A stretch of DNA of 64,000 bases, from assembly GCF_006547145.1 (NCBI RefSeq), contig NZ_CP041244.1:6944001-7008000 (forward strand), given 5' to 3'. Under the pieces are notes generated by a model. It worked only from the letters and a program-made list of their open reading frames with translations, did not search any database and was not told the origin of the DNA. The DNA comes from Actinomadura sp. WMMA1423. Its GTDB lineage: Bacteria; Actinomycetota; Actinomycetes; Streptosporangiales; Streptosporangiaceae. The translations under genes were made by a program, and so were the position numbers. Within the stretch, counting starts at the first letter, position 1; every line of letters begins with the position of its first letter. Below are positions 41,868-51,525 of this stretch, in pieces.

Positions 41868-42782
41868 CTAGGCGGCGAGGCCGCGGGCGACCTCCTCCTC
41901 GACCAGGTCGGCGTTGATCATCGCGGCCGCCATCGCCCCGGCCGCCGCCGCCATGACGACCTGGCCGAACGGCACGACGACGTTGCCCGCCGCCCACACG
42001 CCGGGCACGCTGGTCCGCCCGGTCGGGTCGACCTTGACGAGGCCGTCGTCGCCGGTCTCGCAGCCGAGGTCGGTCAGGGGGCCGGCCTTGGGCACCCAGG
42101 TCGGCGCGAGGAACACGGCGTCGCAGCCGAGCACCGAGCCGTCCGCCAGCTCCAGGCCGGTCAGCCGGTCGTCCTCGGCGACGACGCGCCGCACCCCGCT
42201 CGGCGCGACGGAGACGCCTCGCGCGGCCAGGCGCGCCGCGTCCTCGCCGGCCGGGGGAGCGTCCGCGACGAACGTCACGTCCGGCGACCACTGGCGCAGC
42301 AGCAGCGCCTGGTGGACCGAGTTCGGGGACGTCCCCAGCACGGCGATCCTGCTGTCGCGGACCTCCCAGCCGTGGCAGTAGGGGCACATCTGCGCCTCGC
42401 GGCCCCACCTCTCCTGGAGGCCGGGCACGTCCGGCAGGACGTCGGTCACGCCCGTGGTGACGAGCAGGCGGCGTCCACGCAACCTGGTGCCGTCCGCGAG
42501 CGTGAGCACGAAGCCCTCCCCGGGACGGCCCGCCTCGGTGCGGGTGACCGTCCCCTCGACGATCTCGCCGCCGTAGCCGCGCACCTCCGTGCGGCCGGTC
42601 TCCCGCAGGCGCGCGGGCGGCATCCCGTCCCGGGTGAGGAAGCCGTGCATGTGGTCGACCCCGGCGTTGCGCGGCTCGCCCGCGTCGACGACGGTGACGG
42701 AGCGGCGGGCGCGGGCGAGCACGAGGGCGCCGCTCAGCCCGGCCGGGCCGCCGCCGATGATCAGTACGTCTCGTTCGGTCAT
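41868..42782 (-). CDS. thioredoxin reductase-like flavoprotein
   Basis: 304-residue FAD/NAD(P)H oxidoreductase. The FAD motif GGGPAG is near residue 10, CPYCHG stands where thioredoxin reductase has its redox CxxC, VLGTSPNSVHQALLL is the NADPH fold, and GVWAAGNVV closes the FAD site. The pair CPYC is compatible with disulfide chemistry, but this subfamily often acts on small substrates. The ATG at 42782 diverges from an XRE-cupin regulator, a common arrangement for this subfamily, so induction through that regulator is likely. Confidence 0.9.
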   Translation of the reverse strand: MTERDVLIIGGGPAGLSGALVLARARRSVTVVDAGEPRNAGVDHMHGFLTRDGMPPARLRETGRTEVRGYGGEIVEGTVTRTEAGRPGEGFVLTLADGTRLRGRRLLVTTGVTDVLPDVPGLQERWGREAQMCPYCHGWEVRDSRIAVLGTSPNSVHQALLLRQWSPDVTFVADAPPAGEDAARLAARGVSVAPSGVRRVVAEDDRLTGLELADGSVLGCDAVFLAPTWVPKAGPLTDLGCETGDDGLVKVDPTGRTSVPGVWAAGNVVVPFGQVVMAAAAGAMAAAMINADLVEEEVARGLAA

Positions 42783-42846
42783 GGCACGAGCGTGCGCGGC
42801 GTCTTCCGGATTTGACAAACTTCTTTGCCGATCCTGCAATGAGGGC

Positions 42847-43419
42847 ATGGAGACGACCGAGGAGGTCCTGGCCGGTGTCGGGCCGAGGCTCAGGAGGCTG
42901 CGGCAGGAGAGGAACATCACGCTGACCGCGCTCGCGGAGGCCACCGGCATCTCGGTGAGCACGCTGTCGCGGCTGGAGTCGGGCAAGCGGCGGCCGAGCC
43001 TGGAACTGCTGCTCCCGCTCGCCCAGGCCCACCAGGTCCCGCTGGACGAACTGGTCGACGCCCCGGCCGTGGGCGACCCGCGGATCAGACCGCGGCCGAT
43101 CCGGACGCACGACATGACCGTCCTGCCGCTGACCAGGCGTCCCGGCGGTGTCCAGGCGTTCAAGATGTTCGTGCCCGAGCGGGTCCCGCTGCCCGAGCCG
43201 CGGACCCACGAGGGCTACGACTGGCTGTACGTGCTGAACGGACGCCTGCGCCTGCACCTCGCCGGCCGCGAGATGGTGCTGGAGCCGGGGGAGGCGGCCG
43301 AGTTCGACACCCGGCTGCCGCACTCGTTCGGCGGCGAGGGCGGCCCGGTCGAGTTGCTCAGCCTGTTCGGCCCCCAGGGTGAACGCATGCACCTGCGTGC
43401 GAGACCCCGCAAGTCATGA
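42847..43419 (+). CDS. XRE-family regulator with cupin domain
   Basis: 190 residues. The helix-turn-helix is at about 13-65 (LRRLRQERNITLTALAEATG, SVSTLSRLESGKRRPSLELL), and a cupin ligand domain follows (EGYDWLYVLNGRLRLHL, LEPGEAAEFDTRLPHSF). It diverges from the thioredoxin reductase-like gene with a 64-base gap and likely controls it. The 3' end comes just before an MFS transporter gene on the same strand. Confidence 0.92.
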   Translation: METTEEVLAGVGPRLRRLRQERNITLTALAEATGISVSTLSRLESGKRRPSLELLLPLAQAHQVPLDELVDAPAVGDPRIRPRPIRTHDMTVLPLTRRPGGVQAFKMFVPERVPLPEPRTHEGYDWLYVLNGRLRLHLAGREMVLEPGEAAEFDTRLPHSFGGEGGPVELLSLFGPQGERMHLRARPRKS

Positions 43420-43450
43420 CCCCACAAGTCGTGACATAAATTTGTTATCC

Positions 43451-44734
43451 GTGCAGACCGCCCAAACCCCCCAGAAAGCCCCTGCCCGCCAGAAGCCCGC
43501 CCCCGTCGCGTGGGTCCTGTGGAGCGTCGGCGTCCTCGCCTACGCCGTGGCGGTCCTGCACCGCACATCGTTCGGCGTCGCCGGGCTGGACGCCGTGCAC
43601 CGGTTCGACGCGTCCGCCGGGATCCTCGCGTCCTTCGCCGTCCTGCAACTGCTCGTCTACGCGGGGCTGCAGATCCCCGTCGGGCTGCTGCTCGACCGCG
43701 TCGGCCCGCGCTGGATGGTCGCGGGCGGCGCGCTGCTCATGGCCGGCGGCCAGGGGCTCATGGCGGTCTCCACCGGCGTCGGGACGGCCGTCGCCGCCCG
43801 CGTGATGGTCGGCGCGGGCGACGCCATGACGTTCATCAGCGTCCTCGGCATCGTCGCCGCCTGGTTCCCCGGACGCTACGTCCCGGTCGTGACGCAGCTC
43901 ACCGGCCAGCTCGGACAGCTCGGCCAGGTGCTCAGCGCGATCCCCCTGGTCGCCCTGCTGCACGGTCCCGGCTGGGGCACCGCGTTCGGGTCCGCCGCCG
44001 CGCTCGGCGTCCTCATGGCGGTGCTCGCCGTCGCCGTGCTGCGGGACGGACCGGGCCGCGCGAACGTCCCGTCCCTGCGCGAGACGGGCACCAACCTGGC
44101 CGAGGCGTTCCGGCACCCCGGCACGCGCCTCGGGCTCTGGTCGCACTTCGTCACGCAGTTCTCGTCCAACACCTTCGCGCTGATGTGGGGCTACCCGTAC
44201 CTGGTGTCCGGGCAGGGCGTGCGGCCCGCGACCGCCTCGACGCTGCTGACGCTGTTCGTGCTGGTCAACGTCGTGTCCGGGCCGTTCATCGGACGGCTCG
44301 TCGCGCGCTACCCGCTGCGCCGCTCGTGGCTCGTCCTCGGCATCGTGGCGCTCAACGCGTCGGCGTGGGCGGCCGTGCTCGCCGTGCCGCCGCCCGCCCC
44401 GTCCTGGCTGCTGGTCGTCCTCGTGCTGTGCGTCGCGCCCGGCGGTCCCGGCTCGATGATCGGCTTCGACTACGCCCGGACGTTCAACCCGCCCGGACGG
44501 CAGGGCACCGCGACCGGCATCGTCAACGTCGGCGGCTTCGTCGCCTCGCTCGTCACGATCCTGCTGATCGGCCTCGTCCTGGACGCCCTGTCGCCCGGGG
44601 GCGAGTTCACGCCTGGAGCGTTCCGGGCGGCCTGGACCGTCCAGATCGGCATCTGGGCGATCGGTGTGGCGGGCGTCCTGCGCACCCGCGCCCTGGCCCG
44701 CCGCCACCTCGCCCTCGCTCCGCCCGCCGGCTGA
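43451..44734 (+). CDS. MFS transporter
   Basis: 427-residue permease with 12 predicted membrane segments. The motif VGLLLDRVGPRWMVAGG after the second helix is the MFS loop signature. Substrate unknown. GTG at 43451 is chosen as the first start outside the upstream gene; it has no ribosome-binding site, and longer frames overlap the regulator gene. It may be part of the regulator's set. Confidence 0.85.
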   Translation: MQTAQTPQKAPARQKPAPVAWVLWSVGVLAYAVAVLHRTSFGVAGLDAVHRFDASAGILASFAVLQLLVYAGLQIPVGLLLDRVGPRWMVAGGALLMAGGQGLMAVSTGVGTAVAARVMVGAGDAMTFISVLGIVAAWFPGRYVPVVTQLTGQLGQLGQVLSAIPLVALLHGPGWGTAFGSAAALGVLMAVLAVAVLRDGPGRANVPSLRETGTNLAEAFRHPGTRLGLWSHFVTQFSSNTFALMWGYPYLVSGQGVRPATASTLLTLFVLVNVVSGPFIGRLVARYPLRRSWLVLGIVALNASAWAAVLAVPPPAPSWLLVVLVLCVAPGGPGSMIGFDYARTFNPPGRQGTATGIVNVGGFVASLVTILLIGLVLDALSPGGEFTPGAFRAAWTVQIGIWAIGVAGVLRTRALARRHLALAPPAG

Positions 44735-44769
44735 GCAAGGGCGGGGCGCCCCCGGCGAGCAGCGGCTGG

Positions 44770-45588
44770 TCAGGCAGTGAGGTCGAGTACGGCCTTGCCT
44801 GGAACGCGACGTCCCAGAAGAGCATCGACCGCCTCGCCCACGCGCTCCCAGGGGCCGCGCCAGCCGATCTGCGGGTCGAGTCCGCCCCGGTCGAGGAGTT
44901 GGAGCAGGTAGCCGATACCGGGACCGAAGGGGGCGGCCACGGCGAAGGGCTCAAGGCTTCTGACGCCGCCCTTCATGCGCATCTCCTCGAAGTCGATGAC
45001 GGTCGGTTCGCGGGACGCCCATCCGATCGACAGGACGAGACCGCCGTCCTCCAGCCGCTCGAAGCATTCGGCGAGCAGCGCCCCGCCGACGTTGTCGAGC
45101 ACACCGAACACGGGGGCGCCCGGCCTCTGCGACCCGACCAGGATCTCGGCGGCTCCGAGCGCGCTCAGCCCCTCGGCCCGCTCGGGGCGCCCGACCGCGG
45201 CGACCACATGCGCGCCGGCCCGTGCCAGCAGTTGCACGGCGAAGCGCCCCACCCCTCCCGACGCGCCGGTCACCAGCACCCTGCGGCCGAGTACCGGCCC
45301 CAGCCGGCGCACGGCCTGCAGGGCGGTGACTCCCGCCGCGGGCAGGGCACTGGCCGCGCCGAGGTCGACGCCGTCCGGGACGACCGCCAGGTCGGTGGTG
45401 TCGACGGCGCGCAGGGCGGCCCATCCTCCCGTCCCGGCGCAGGAGGTGACGCGCGTCCCCGCAGGCGGTCCCGAGCCGTCGGCCGCGGCCTGCACCACGA
45501 CCCCCGCGGCGTCCTTGCCGAACACGGCGCCCGGACGCAGCTGCCGCGCGGCGAAGGCGATCTCGCCGAAGTTCAGGGCGGCCGCCTC
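44770..45588 (-). pseudogene. zinc-type alcohol dehydrogenase-like protein, N-terminus missing
   Basis: Medium-chain dehydrogenase with the cofactor motif GASGGVGRFAVQLL, the AAGVTAL helix and a normal C-terminus. The reading frame gives family-like sequence up to AEAAALNFGE at about 45560-45588, but the first roughly 30 residues of the GroES-like domain are absent and no start with a ribosome-binding site is seen; an internal GTG at 45525 would remove still more. It meets a TetR gene whose 5' end is also missing. A deletion that removed both starts and the space between is the simplest explanation. Confidence 0.75.
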
Positions 45589-45589
45589 C

Positions 45590-46123
45590 GCACGCGAGTT
45601 GTTCTACGCCGAGGGCCACAGCGTCTCGATCGACGCCGTCACCGAACGCGCCGGCGTCGCCAAGCCGACCGTGTACGCGCACTTCAGGTCCAAGGACGAC
45701 CTCGTCGACGCCGTGCTGGTCGCGGCGTGCGACGAGTGGTTCGCGGAGCTGGAGACCGAACTCGACTTGCGCGCCGGCGACCCGCTGTCCCGGCTGCTGG
45801 CACCGTTCGACCTGCTGACGGCGGGCCTGCCCGACCCGGCCTACCACGGCTGCATCCTGGTGAACAGCGCAGCTGCGTTCCTCTCCGCCGGGCACCCCTC
45901 CCACCGTGCACTGGCCACGCACGACGAGCGCATGCTCACGCTGTTCGAGCGCTTGGCCGCCGAGGCGGGCGCGCGGCACCCGGACGCTCTGGCCCGGCAG
46001 CTCCTCGTGCTGTACGACGGCGTCAAGGCCCGCGGCCTGGTCGACGACTCCGGTGCCGCGGGGCAGGACGCGCGCACGGCGGCGACCGCCCTCCTGGAAT
46101 CCGCGACCGGCCACGGGCGGTGA
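45590..46123 (+). pseudogene. TetR-family regulator, N-terminus missing
   Basis: 178 codons from the junction. The family sequence begins abruptly at ARELFYAEGHSVSIDAV, so helix 1 of the DNA-binding domain (about 15-20 residues) is lost; the recognition helix (AGVAKPTVYAHFRSKDDL) and the ligand domain remain. No start codon with a ribosome-binding site exists at the junction. TetR genes often diverge from the dehydrogenases they control, which fits the deletion model for this pair. Confidence 0.72.
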
Positions 46124-46177
46124 GCCGGGTCGCCTACCAGGGCGGGCTCCGGGGCCCGTTCAGCTTGTTGCGGGCCG

Positions 46178-47020
46178 TCAGAGAGTTATGGTGCCGCGGA
46201 TGTGGCTGGTGGCGGCGCCGCCCACCCACACAGTGCCGTTCGCATCGGCGGTGATGTGGAGGGTTCCGTCCCGGTCCAGGCGCGTGCCCTGGTGGACCCG
46301 GTAGGCGGAGGGCGCGATGCCGGTGGCGATGAGCCACTGCCCGACCGAGGCGTTCATGCTCCCGCACACGGGGTCCTCGGCGACACCGGCTCCGGGGGCG
46401 AAGGTGCGCATCTCGAAGGCGTGCTCGGATCCTTCGGGGCACGCCCCGATCGCGCCGACCATCGCGTCCGGGATGAGAGACAGCTCGGGGTCGAGGGCGA
46501 GGACCTCCTCCGCCGTGGGCAGTTGGACCACGGCCCACCCGGGGCCGTTGTCCACCCACTGGTGCGCGAGGACTCGGTCGCGCCCGATGCCGAACGCGGC
46601 GATGATCCGGTCGAGGTACTCGTCGTCGAGCGCGCCGCCGCGGACGACCGGCGGGGCGGCGAAGGACAGGACGCCGTCGCCGATGCGTACGGTGACCAGG
46701 CCGGCGGCGCATTCCTGCACGAGGTGGTCGGCGTGCCGCGGCCTGCCGCCGGTGTCCAGCCACGCGCGGGCGGAGCCGAGGGTGGGGTGGCCGGCGAACG
46801 GGAGTTCGCCTCCAGGGGTGAAGATCCGCAGCCGGTAGTCCGCCTCCGGGTCGGCGGGCGGCAGGACGAACGTGGTCTCGGACAGGTTCGTCCAGCGCGC
46901 CAGGCGCCGCATCTCCTCGTCGGTCAGATCCGTGCCGTCGAGGACGACGGCGACCGGGTTGCCGAGGTAGGGGCTTGCGGAGAACACGTCGGCCTGGATG
47001 AACGAGCGTGCGCGCGACAT
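46178..47020 (-). CDS. PhzF-family isomerase/epimerase-fold protein
   Basis: 280 residues with the PhzF two-lobe fold. The catalytic glutamate is E48 in NLSETTFV; FTPGGELPFAGHPT and VAEDPVCGSMNA are the paired family motifs. PhzF itself isomerises a phenazine precursor, but most relatives have unknown substrates. It is 49 bases behind the racemase gene on the same strand. Confidence 0.93.
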   Translation of the reverse strand: MSRARSFIQADVFSASPYLGNPVAVVLDGTDLTDEEMRRLARWTNLSETTFVLPPADPEADYRLRIFTPGGELPFAGHPTLGSARAWLDTGGRPRHADHLVQECAAGLVTVRIGDGVLSFAAPPVVRGGALDDEYLDRIIAAFGIGRDRVLAHQWVDNGPGWAVVQLPTAEEVLALDPELSLIPDAMVGAIGACPEGSEHAFEMRTFAPGAGVAEDPVCGSMNASVGQWLIATGIAPSAYRVHQGTRLDRDGTLHITADANGTVWVGGAATSHIRGTITL

Positions 47021-47068
47021 GGTGGTGTCAGGGCCCTTCGTCGTGGTGGACTGGATTCTCCGGTGCCC

Positions 47069-47761
47069 TCAGCCCAAGGCCAGATCCACGGCGTGCTCGA
47101 CATGGATCCTGGTGGAGTCGAAGACCGGAATGGGGCTGTCATCGGCGCCGATCAGCAGGGTGATCTCGGTGCAGCCGAGGATGACGGCCTCGGCGCCCCG
47201 CTCGGCGAGGTCGGCGATGATCCTCTGGTACTGCCTGCGCGAAGAGTCCTCGATACGACTCTGGGTCAGTTCCTGATAGATGACGTCGTGCACCAGCGCG
47301 CGATCGGGTTCCTCCGGGACGACGAGCCGAACGCCGTGCTGCCGCATCCGGGAGCGGTAGAAGTCCATCTCCATGGTGAAGCGCGTGGCGAGCAGTCCCA
47401 CGGTCCTGTGGCCGGCCTCGACGATCCGCGCCGCGGTCGCGTCGACGATATGGACGAACGGGACGCCGATATCGGCTTCGATGACATCCGCGACCTTGTG
47501 CATGGTGTTGGTGCAGAGCAGCACCATCTGCGCGCCCCCGGTCTCGAGGGTCCTGGCCGCCCGGGCCAGCCGCCGTCCGGCGCCCGCCCAGTCACCGGCA
47601 CGCTGCATGGCCTCGATCTCGGCGAAATCCACGGTCAGCAGCAGGCTCGGCGCGCAGTGGTGGCCGCCGAGGCGCCGGCGGACCTCCTCGTTGAGGAGCC
47701 GGTAGTACTCGGCGGAGGACTCCCAGCTCATGCCGCCGATCAGCCCGATGGTTCGTGTCAC
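47069..47761 (-). CDS. aspartate/glutamate racemase family protein
   Basis: 230 residues, cofactor-independent racemase. The two catalytic cysteines are C83 (LLCTNTMH) and C197 (ILGCTEI), placed as in aspartate racemases. It diverges from a LysR gene with a dyad between them and is followed by a PhzF gene, so the LysR protein probably controls both. Confidence 0.93.
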   Translation of the reverse strand: MTRTIGLIGGMSWESSAEYYRLLNEEVRRRLGGHHCAPSLLLTVDFAEIEAMQRAGDWAGAGRRLARAARTLETGGAQMVLLCTNTMHKVADVIEADIGVPFVHIVDATAARIVEAGHRTVGLLATRFTMEMDFYRSRMRQHGVRLVVPEEPDRALVHDVIYQELTQSRIEDSSRRQYQRIIADLAERGAEAVILGCTEITLLIGADDSPIPVFDSTRIHVEHAVDLALG

Positions 47762-47808
47762 CCGGCCATCGTGGCGCGGCGCGACCGGTCATAGGTAGAC
47801 CTGGCTTA

Positions 47809-47825
47809 CTTGGAGAACCCCCAAG
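47809..47825. promoter_or_regulatory. LysR-type dyad between racemase and lysR genes
   Basis: CTTGG and CCAAG separated by 7 bases, which contains the T-N11-A core of LysR boxes. It lies 14 bases before the LysR start. Confidence 0.55.
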
Positions 47826-47839
47826 CAGTACTTTGAGGT

Positions 47840-48748
47840 GTGGACGTCCAGCGCCTCCTCATCCTGCGTCAGATCGCGCGTGCGGGGTCGATCGCGGGTG
47901 CCGCCCGGGAGCTCGGGTGGACCCAGCCGGCGGTCAGCCAGCACCTACGCCGGCTGGAGCGTCAGGCCGGCATGGCGCTCGTCGTCCGCCGCCCGCGCGG
48001 GATCCAGCTGACCGAGGCGGGTGAGGTGCTGCTGCGCCATGCCGACGCCATCGCCGCGCGGCTCCAGGCCGCCACCGAGGACCTCCATGCCCTTTCGCAC
48101 CTGCACCAGGGGTCGGTCCGGCTGGCCGCCTTCCCCTCCGCCAGCGCCACCCTCGTCCCGGCCGCGATGAGCCTGCTGAGCCGGCGGCACCCGGGCATCG
48201 ACATACGGCTTCGCGGGGCCGAGCCCCCCGAGGCCATCGACCTGATCGGTGCCGGCGAGATCGATCTGGCCGTGACGTTCACCCACGGCGGGGAGCCGCC
48301 GTCCGACCACCCTGGGCTCGTCCACGTGCCGGTCGGTGAGGACGCGGTCCATCTGGTCCTGCCGCGCGGCCATCCGCTCGCCCTTTCGCCGGACGAGCCC
48401 GTGGACCTGCGCCTGCTCGCCGACGACCGGTGGATCGCGGGCTGTGCGCGCTGCACCGCGAACCTGCGGCGGACATGCCAGGACGCCGGTTTCGTTCCAG
48501 GGATATGGCACGGGACCGACGACTACGTGGTCACCCAGGCTTTGATCGCGCGCGGCCTGGGCATCGGCCTGCTGCCGCGGCTCGCGCTCGACGCCTACCA
48601 GGACTCCGGTGTCGCCGTCTGCACGGCGACACGGCTGCGACCCCGCACCCTGTATCTCGTCCACCACCGCGAAGCCGAGCAGATCCCCGCGATACGCAGC
48701 GCCATCGGCGCCATCCAGGACAGCTGGGCTTCCGCTGAAGCGCGGTGA
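47840..48748 (+). CDS. LysR-family regulator
   Basis: 302 residues. Winged helix at about 1-60 (LILRQIARAGSIAGAARELG, TQPAVSQHLRRLERQAG) and a periplasmic-binding-like effector domain after about residue 90. GTG at 47840 is used. It diverges from the racemase/PhzF pair and probably regulates it. Its end converges with the DDAH-like gene. Confidence 0.93.
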   Translation: MDVQRLLILRQIARAGSIAGAARELGWTQPAVSQHLRRLERQAGMALVVRRPRGIQLTEAGEVLLRHADAIAARLQAATEDLHALSHLHQGSVRLAAFPSASATLVPAAMSLLSRRHPGIDIRLRGAEPPEAIDLIGAGEIDLAVTFTHGGEPPSDHPGLVHVPVGEDAVHLVLPRGHPLALSPDEPVDLRLLADDRWIAGCARCTANLRRTCQDAGFVPGIWHGTDDYVVTQALIARGLGIGLLPRLALDAYQDSGVAVCTATRLRPRTLYLVHHREAEQIPAIRSAIGAIQDSWASAEAR

Positions 48749-48766
48749 CCGGCCCCGTACCAGGGC

Positions 48767-49606
48767 TCAGGAGCGGAGCTCCAGCGTGCAGCACTTCGGT
48801 CCGCCGCCCGCCTTGCGCAGCTCGGACAGGTCGACCGGGAGCGGCTCGTACCCGTGGCCCCGCAGCGTGCCGATCAGCTCGACCGCCTCGGCGTTGATGA
48901 CGACGTTGTGCCCGTCGCACACGGCGTTGAGCCCGAGCACCGCCGCGTCCGCCTCGCTCGCGAGGACGGCGTCCGGGAACAGCCGCTCCAGGACGGCCCG
49001 GCTGCCGGGGGAGAACGCGCCGGGGTAGTAGGCCACGTTGTCGCCGCCGAGGGGGAACAGCGCGGTGTCCAGGTGGTAGAAGCGCGGGTCGACGAGGCGG
49101 AGCGTCACCACCGGGCGGCCGAGGAACTCCTGCGCCTCCTGGTGCGCGGCGATGTCCGTCCGGAACCCCGTCCCGGCCAGGATGACGTGGTCCAGCGTGA
49201 GGAAGTCGCCCTCGCCCTCGTTGGTGTGCTCCGGCTCGAGCAGGTCGGAGAAGCCGTTCTCCAGCATCCACTTCGCGTACGCGGGCCCCTCGGCGTACCG
49301 CTCCGGGTGCGTGAACTTCGCCCCGTAGACCCGTCCGCCGACCACCAGCGCGCCGTTGGCCGCGAACACCATGTCGGGCAGCCCCTCGATGGGGTCGATG
49401 AGGCTCACCTCGTGCCCGAGCGCGAGGTACGCCGCCCGCAGCTCCTCCCACTGCGCCACGGCCTTCGCCGCCTCGGCGCCGGCCGCCGGGTCCATCCACG
49501 GGTTGATCGCGTACGTGACGGCGAAGTGCTCCGGACGGCACATCAGGTAGTGCCGCCGCAGCGCGGTGCGGACGGCGGTCGGCTCCATCGCCGGCATCAC
49601 GGTCAT
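48767..49606 (-). CDS. dimethylarginine dimethylaminohydrolase-like protein
   Basis: 279-residue guanidino-modifying hydrolase; DDAH turns methylated arginines into citrulline. The catalytic cysteine is C272 or C273 in GGGPKCCTLE, the histidine is in FYHLD (about 178), and DPIEGLPDMVFAANGAL and EGEGDFLTLD carry the substrate carboxylates. The ATG at 49606 has GGAG 7 nt upstream. Upstream is a region with an inverted repeat and then a PucR gene on the same strand. Confidence 0.88.
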   Translation of the reverse strand: MTVMPAMEPTAVRTALRRHYLMCRPEHFAVTYAINPWMDPAAGAEAAKAVAQWEELRAAYLALGHEVSLIDPIEGLPDMVFAANGALVVGGRVYGAKFTHPERYAEGPAYAKWMLENGFSDLLEPEHTNEGEGDFLTLDHVILAGTGFRTDIAAHQEAQEFLGRPVVTLRLVDPRFYHLDTALFPLGGDNVAYYPGAFSPGSRAVLERLFPDAVLASEADAAVLGLNAVCDGHNVVINAEAVELIGTLRGHGYEPLPVDLSELRKAGGGPKCCTLELRS

Positions 49607-49654
49607 GGGTGTTCTCCAGGGACATCCGAAGGGATCGACTAGCGAAAGCCTAAG

Positions 49655-49708
49655 AACGAAACGCGCGCAATCCAATGCGCGAGCCTTGCTCCGACCTGGC
49701 GTTTCGTT
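49655..49708. promoter_or_regulatory. inverted repeat upstream of the DDAH-like gene
   Basis: AACGAAACGC (49655-49664) and its exact inverse GCGTTTCGTT (49699-49708), with a further related GATTCGTTGCGCG close to 49732. The 261-base gap 49607-49867 holds no gene; this looks like a binding region for a regulator. Confidence 0.5.
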
Positions 49709-49867
49709 GCGTCTTGAGCCCTCGAACACGCGATTCGTTGCGCGTTGGCGACCGGTGCCGGGCGTTCACGCCGGGGTGGTGAGCGCGGGGTCGTCGGTGC
49801 GCGGGGCGGTGCGGGCACGGGGCAGGGCCAGACAGGTCCTGTGCCACGGCTCCCGCTGACCCACGGG

Positions 49868-51391
49868 TTATTCGAGGGTGGTCAGTTGGAGGCGGAGGGC
49901 TAGGCGCCTCTGGGGGGTTGAGAGGTCTACGGGGGTTGTCTCCGCCATGCGGCGTAGGCGGTGGCGGAGGGTGTTGGGGTGGACGTCCAGGGACTGGGCC
50001 GTTCCCTTGGGGTCGCCGTAGTGGTCCAGCCAGGCGGCGAGGGTCTGGAGGTAGGAGGTCCCGTGCTTCTCGTCGTGGGCGCGGAGGGCCGGTAGGGGGC
50101 CGCCCAGGAGGTCGGCGCCCACGGCCTTTCTGGCTCGTTCGACCACTACGGCGTCCCAGACGTCCTCCAAGAGGGTCGTTCCAGGGGCGAGGTGGCCGGA
50201 TGCGACCAGTGCGGCGAGTTCGGCGGCCTCGGAGCGGGAGCGGGGGAGGCCGGTGGGGGAGTCGGCTGGGCCGCCCGCCGCCGCGTAGAGGGTGCGGTCG
50301 TGTGCGCGGGCGCGGGTGAGGACGTCGCGCAGCCACGGCATCGTGCCGGATTCGGTGGTGTCGCGGCCCGGGTCCGTCACCACCGCGAAGACCGTGCCGG
50401 CCAGGTCGGTGAGCAGCGGGCGGTGCCAGCCGTAGCGGCGGGTCATGGCGTCCCAGAGGTCGAGGCGCTGGCGGACGTCCTCGGGTTCGGCCCGGTTTCC
50501 GAGGGCGACGACGCGCCAGGGCGGGGGCGCCGGGACGGGCTGGGAGCCGTCCTGGAGCGCGGCGCGCAGCTGGTCGGCCGAGACGCGGCGCGCGACTCCG
50601 GCCTCGGCCCGGAGGCGGAGCAGGTGCAGGGCCAGGACGGACGCCAGGTCGGCCAGGCGCAGGACGCGGTCCGGCGGGATCGGTGTGCGCGCCACCACCC
50701 AGATCGAGCCGAGCCATTCGCCGCCGGCGCGGACCGGGATGACGAGGCGGGGCAGCATGCCGTCCGGTCCCCCGGGGACGAGGACCGGGTCGCTCGACCT
50801 GGCCAGCTTGCGGAACACGCCGGAGGCCCGCAGGTGCGCGATGACCTGCGGCGGGACGCGCCGGCCGACGATCGTGGAGACGCGGGCCGGGTCGGTGCTG
50901 TCCTGGCGGCCCGAGTAGGCGAGGACGCGGGAGCGCGCGTCCTCCAGCGTCACCGGGGCGTCGGCGATCTCCGCCGCCGTGTCGGCCAGGGCGAACAGGT
51001 CGTCCCGCGGTCCGGACGGGCCGGGGAACGGCGCGGCCGCGCGGTCGATGGCGCCGCGCGCCAGCCAGACGACGTGCGTCCAGGACGCGTCCCGCTGGAG
51101 TTCGACGAGCGCCGGGGCCAGGCGGCGCGCGGCGGCGGTCACGGCGGCGGCCCCGCCGACAGGCGATTTCAGCACGACGCCGCTCGCCCCGGCCGCGTCG
51201 GCGCGTTCCAGGAGCGCGACGGCGCCGGCGGGATCGGTCACGCCCGCGCCGAGGACGATCTCGCCCGGCCGTCCGGCCGCCTCGCCCGGTTCGGCCAGGA
51301 CGACGTCGTGCACCTGCGCGTCCCGGCCGGGCGCGACGACGCGCAGCAGACCCGGGCCCAGCGCGTCGACCAGGCCGGTCACGCTGATCAT
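49868..51391 (-). CDS. PucR-family regulator
   Basis: 507 residues. An N-terminal PucR-type domain (ISVTGLVDALGPGLLRVVAPG), a central GGDEF-like region and a C-terminal helix-turn-helix (YLQTLAAWLDHYGDPKGTAQSLDVHPNTLRHRL, shown as the end motif NTLRHRLRR). Relatives control purine or amino acid catabolism. The ATG at 51391 follows AAGGAG by 6 nt. It diverges from the D-amino-acid dehydrogenase-like gene, its likely target, and may also control the DDAH-like gene behind it. Confidence 0.92.
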   Translation of the reverse strand: MISVTGLVDALGPGLLRVVAPGRDAQVHDVVLAEPGEAAGRPGEIVLGAGVTDPAGAVALLERADAAGASGVVLKSPVGGAAAVTAAARRLAPALVELQRDASWTHVVWLARGAIDRAAAPFPGPSGPRDDLFALADTAAEIADAPVTLEDARSRVLAYSGRQDSTDPARVSTIVGRRVPPQVIAHLRASGVFRKLARSSDPVLVPGGPDGMLPRLVIPVRAGGEWLGSIWVVARTPIPPDRVLRLADLASVLALHLLRLRAEAGVARRVSADQLRAALQDGSQPVPAPPPWRVVALGNRAEPEDVRQRLDLWDAMTRRYGWHRPLLTDLAGTVFAVVTDPGRDTTESGTMPWLRDVLTRARAHDRTLYAAAGGPADSPTGLPRSRSEAAELAALVASGHLAPGTTLLEDVWDAVVVERARKAVGADLLGGPLPALRAHDEKHGTSYLQTLAAWLDHYGDPKGTAQSLDVHPNTLRHRLRRMAETTPVDLSTPQRRLALRLQLTTLE

Positions 51392-51525
51392 CCGCTCTCC
51401 TTCCCTTCCGTTCATTGTGCGCTTCGCATCACGGTGCTCGTTCGGATTGGCCGAATGCGACAGGGGTCTCGCCTCGCGGACGTATCACCATCGAAGTGAC
51501 GTGTTTCACGAGGAGAGGAGAGGCC

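Noticed and set aside
43379..43450. Longer N-terminus for the MFS transporter
   Set aside because: It would overlap the regulator gene by 41 bases and gives a Cys/Asp-rich start with no membrane character.
44975..45589. Extension of the TetR frame upstream through the dehydrogenase region
   Set aside because: The added sequence is Ser/Ala/Pro/Thr/Arg-rich antisense of the dehydrogenase and has no TetR helix 1.
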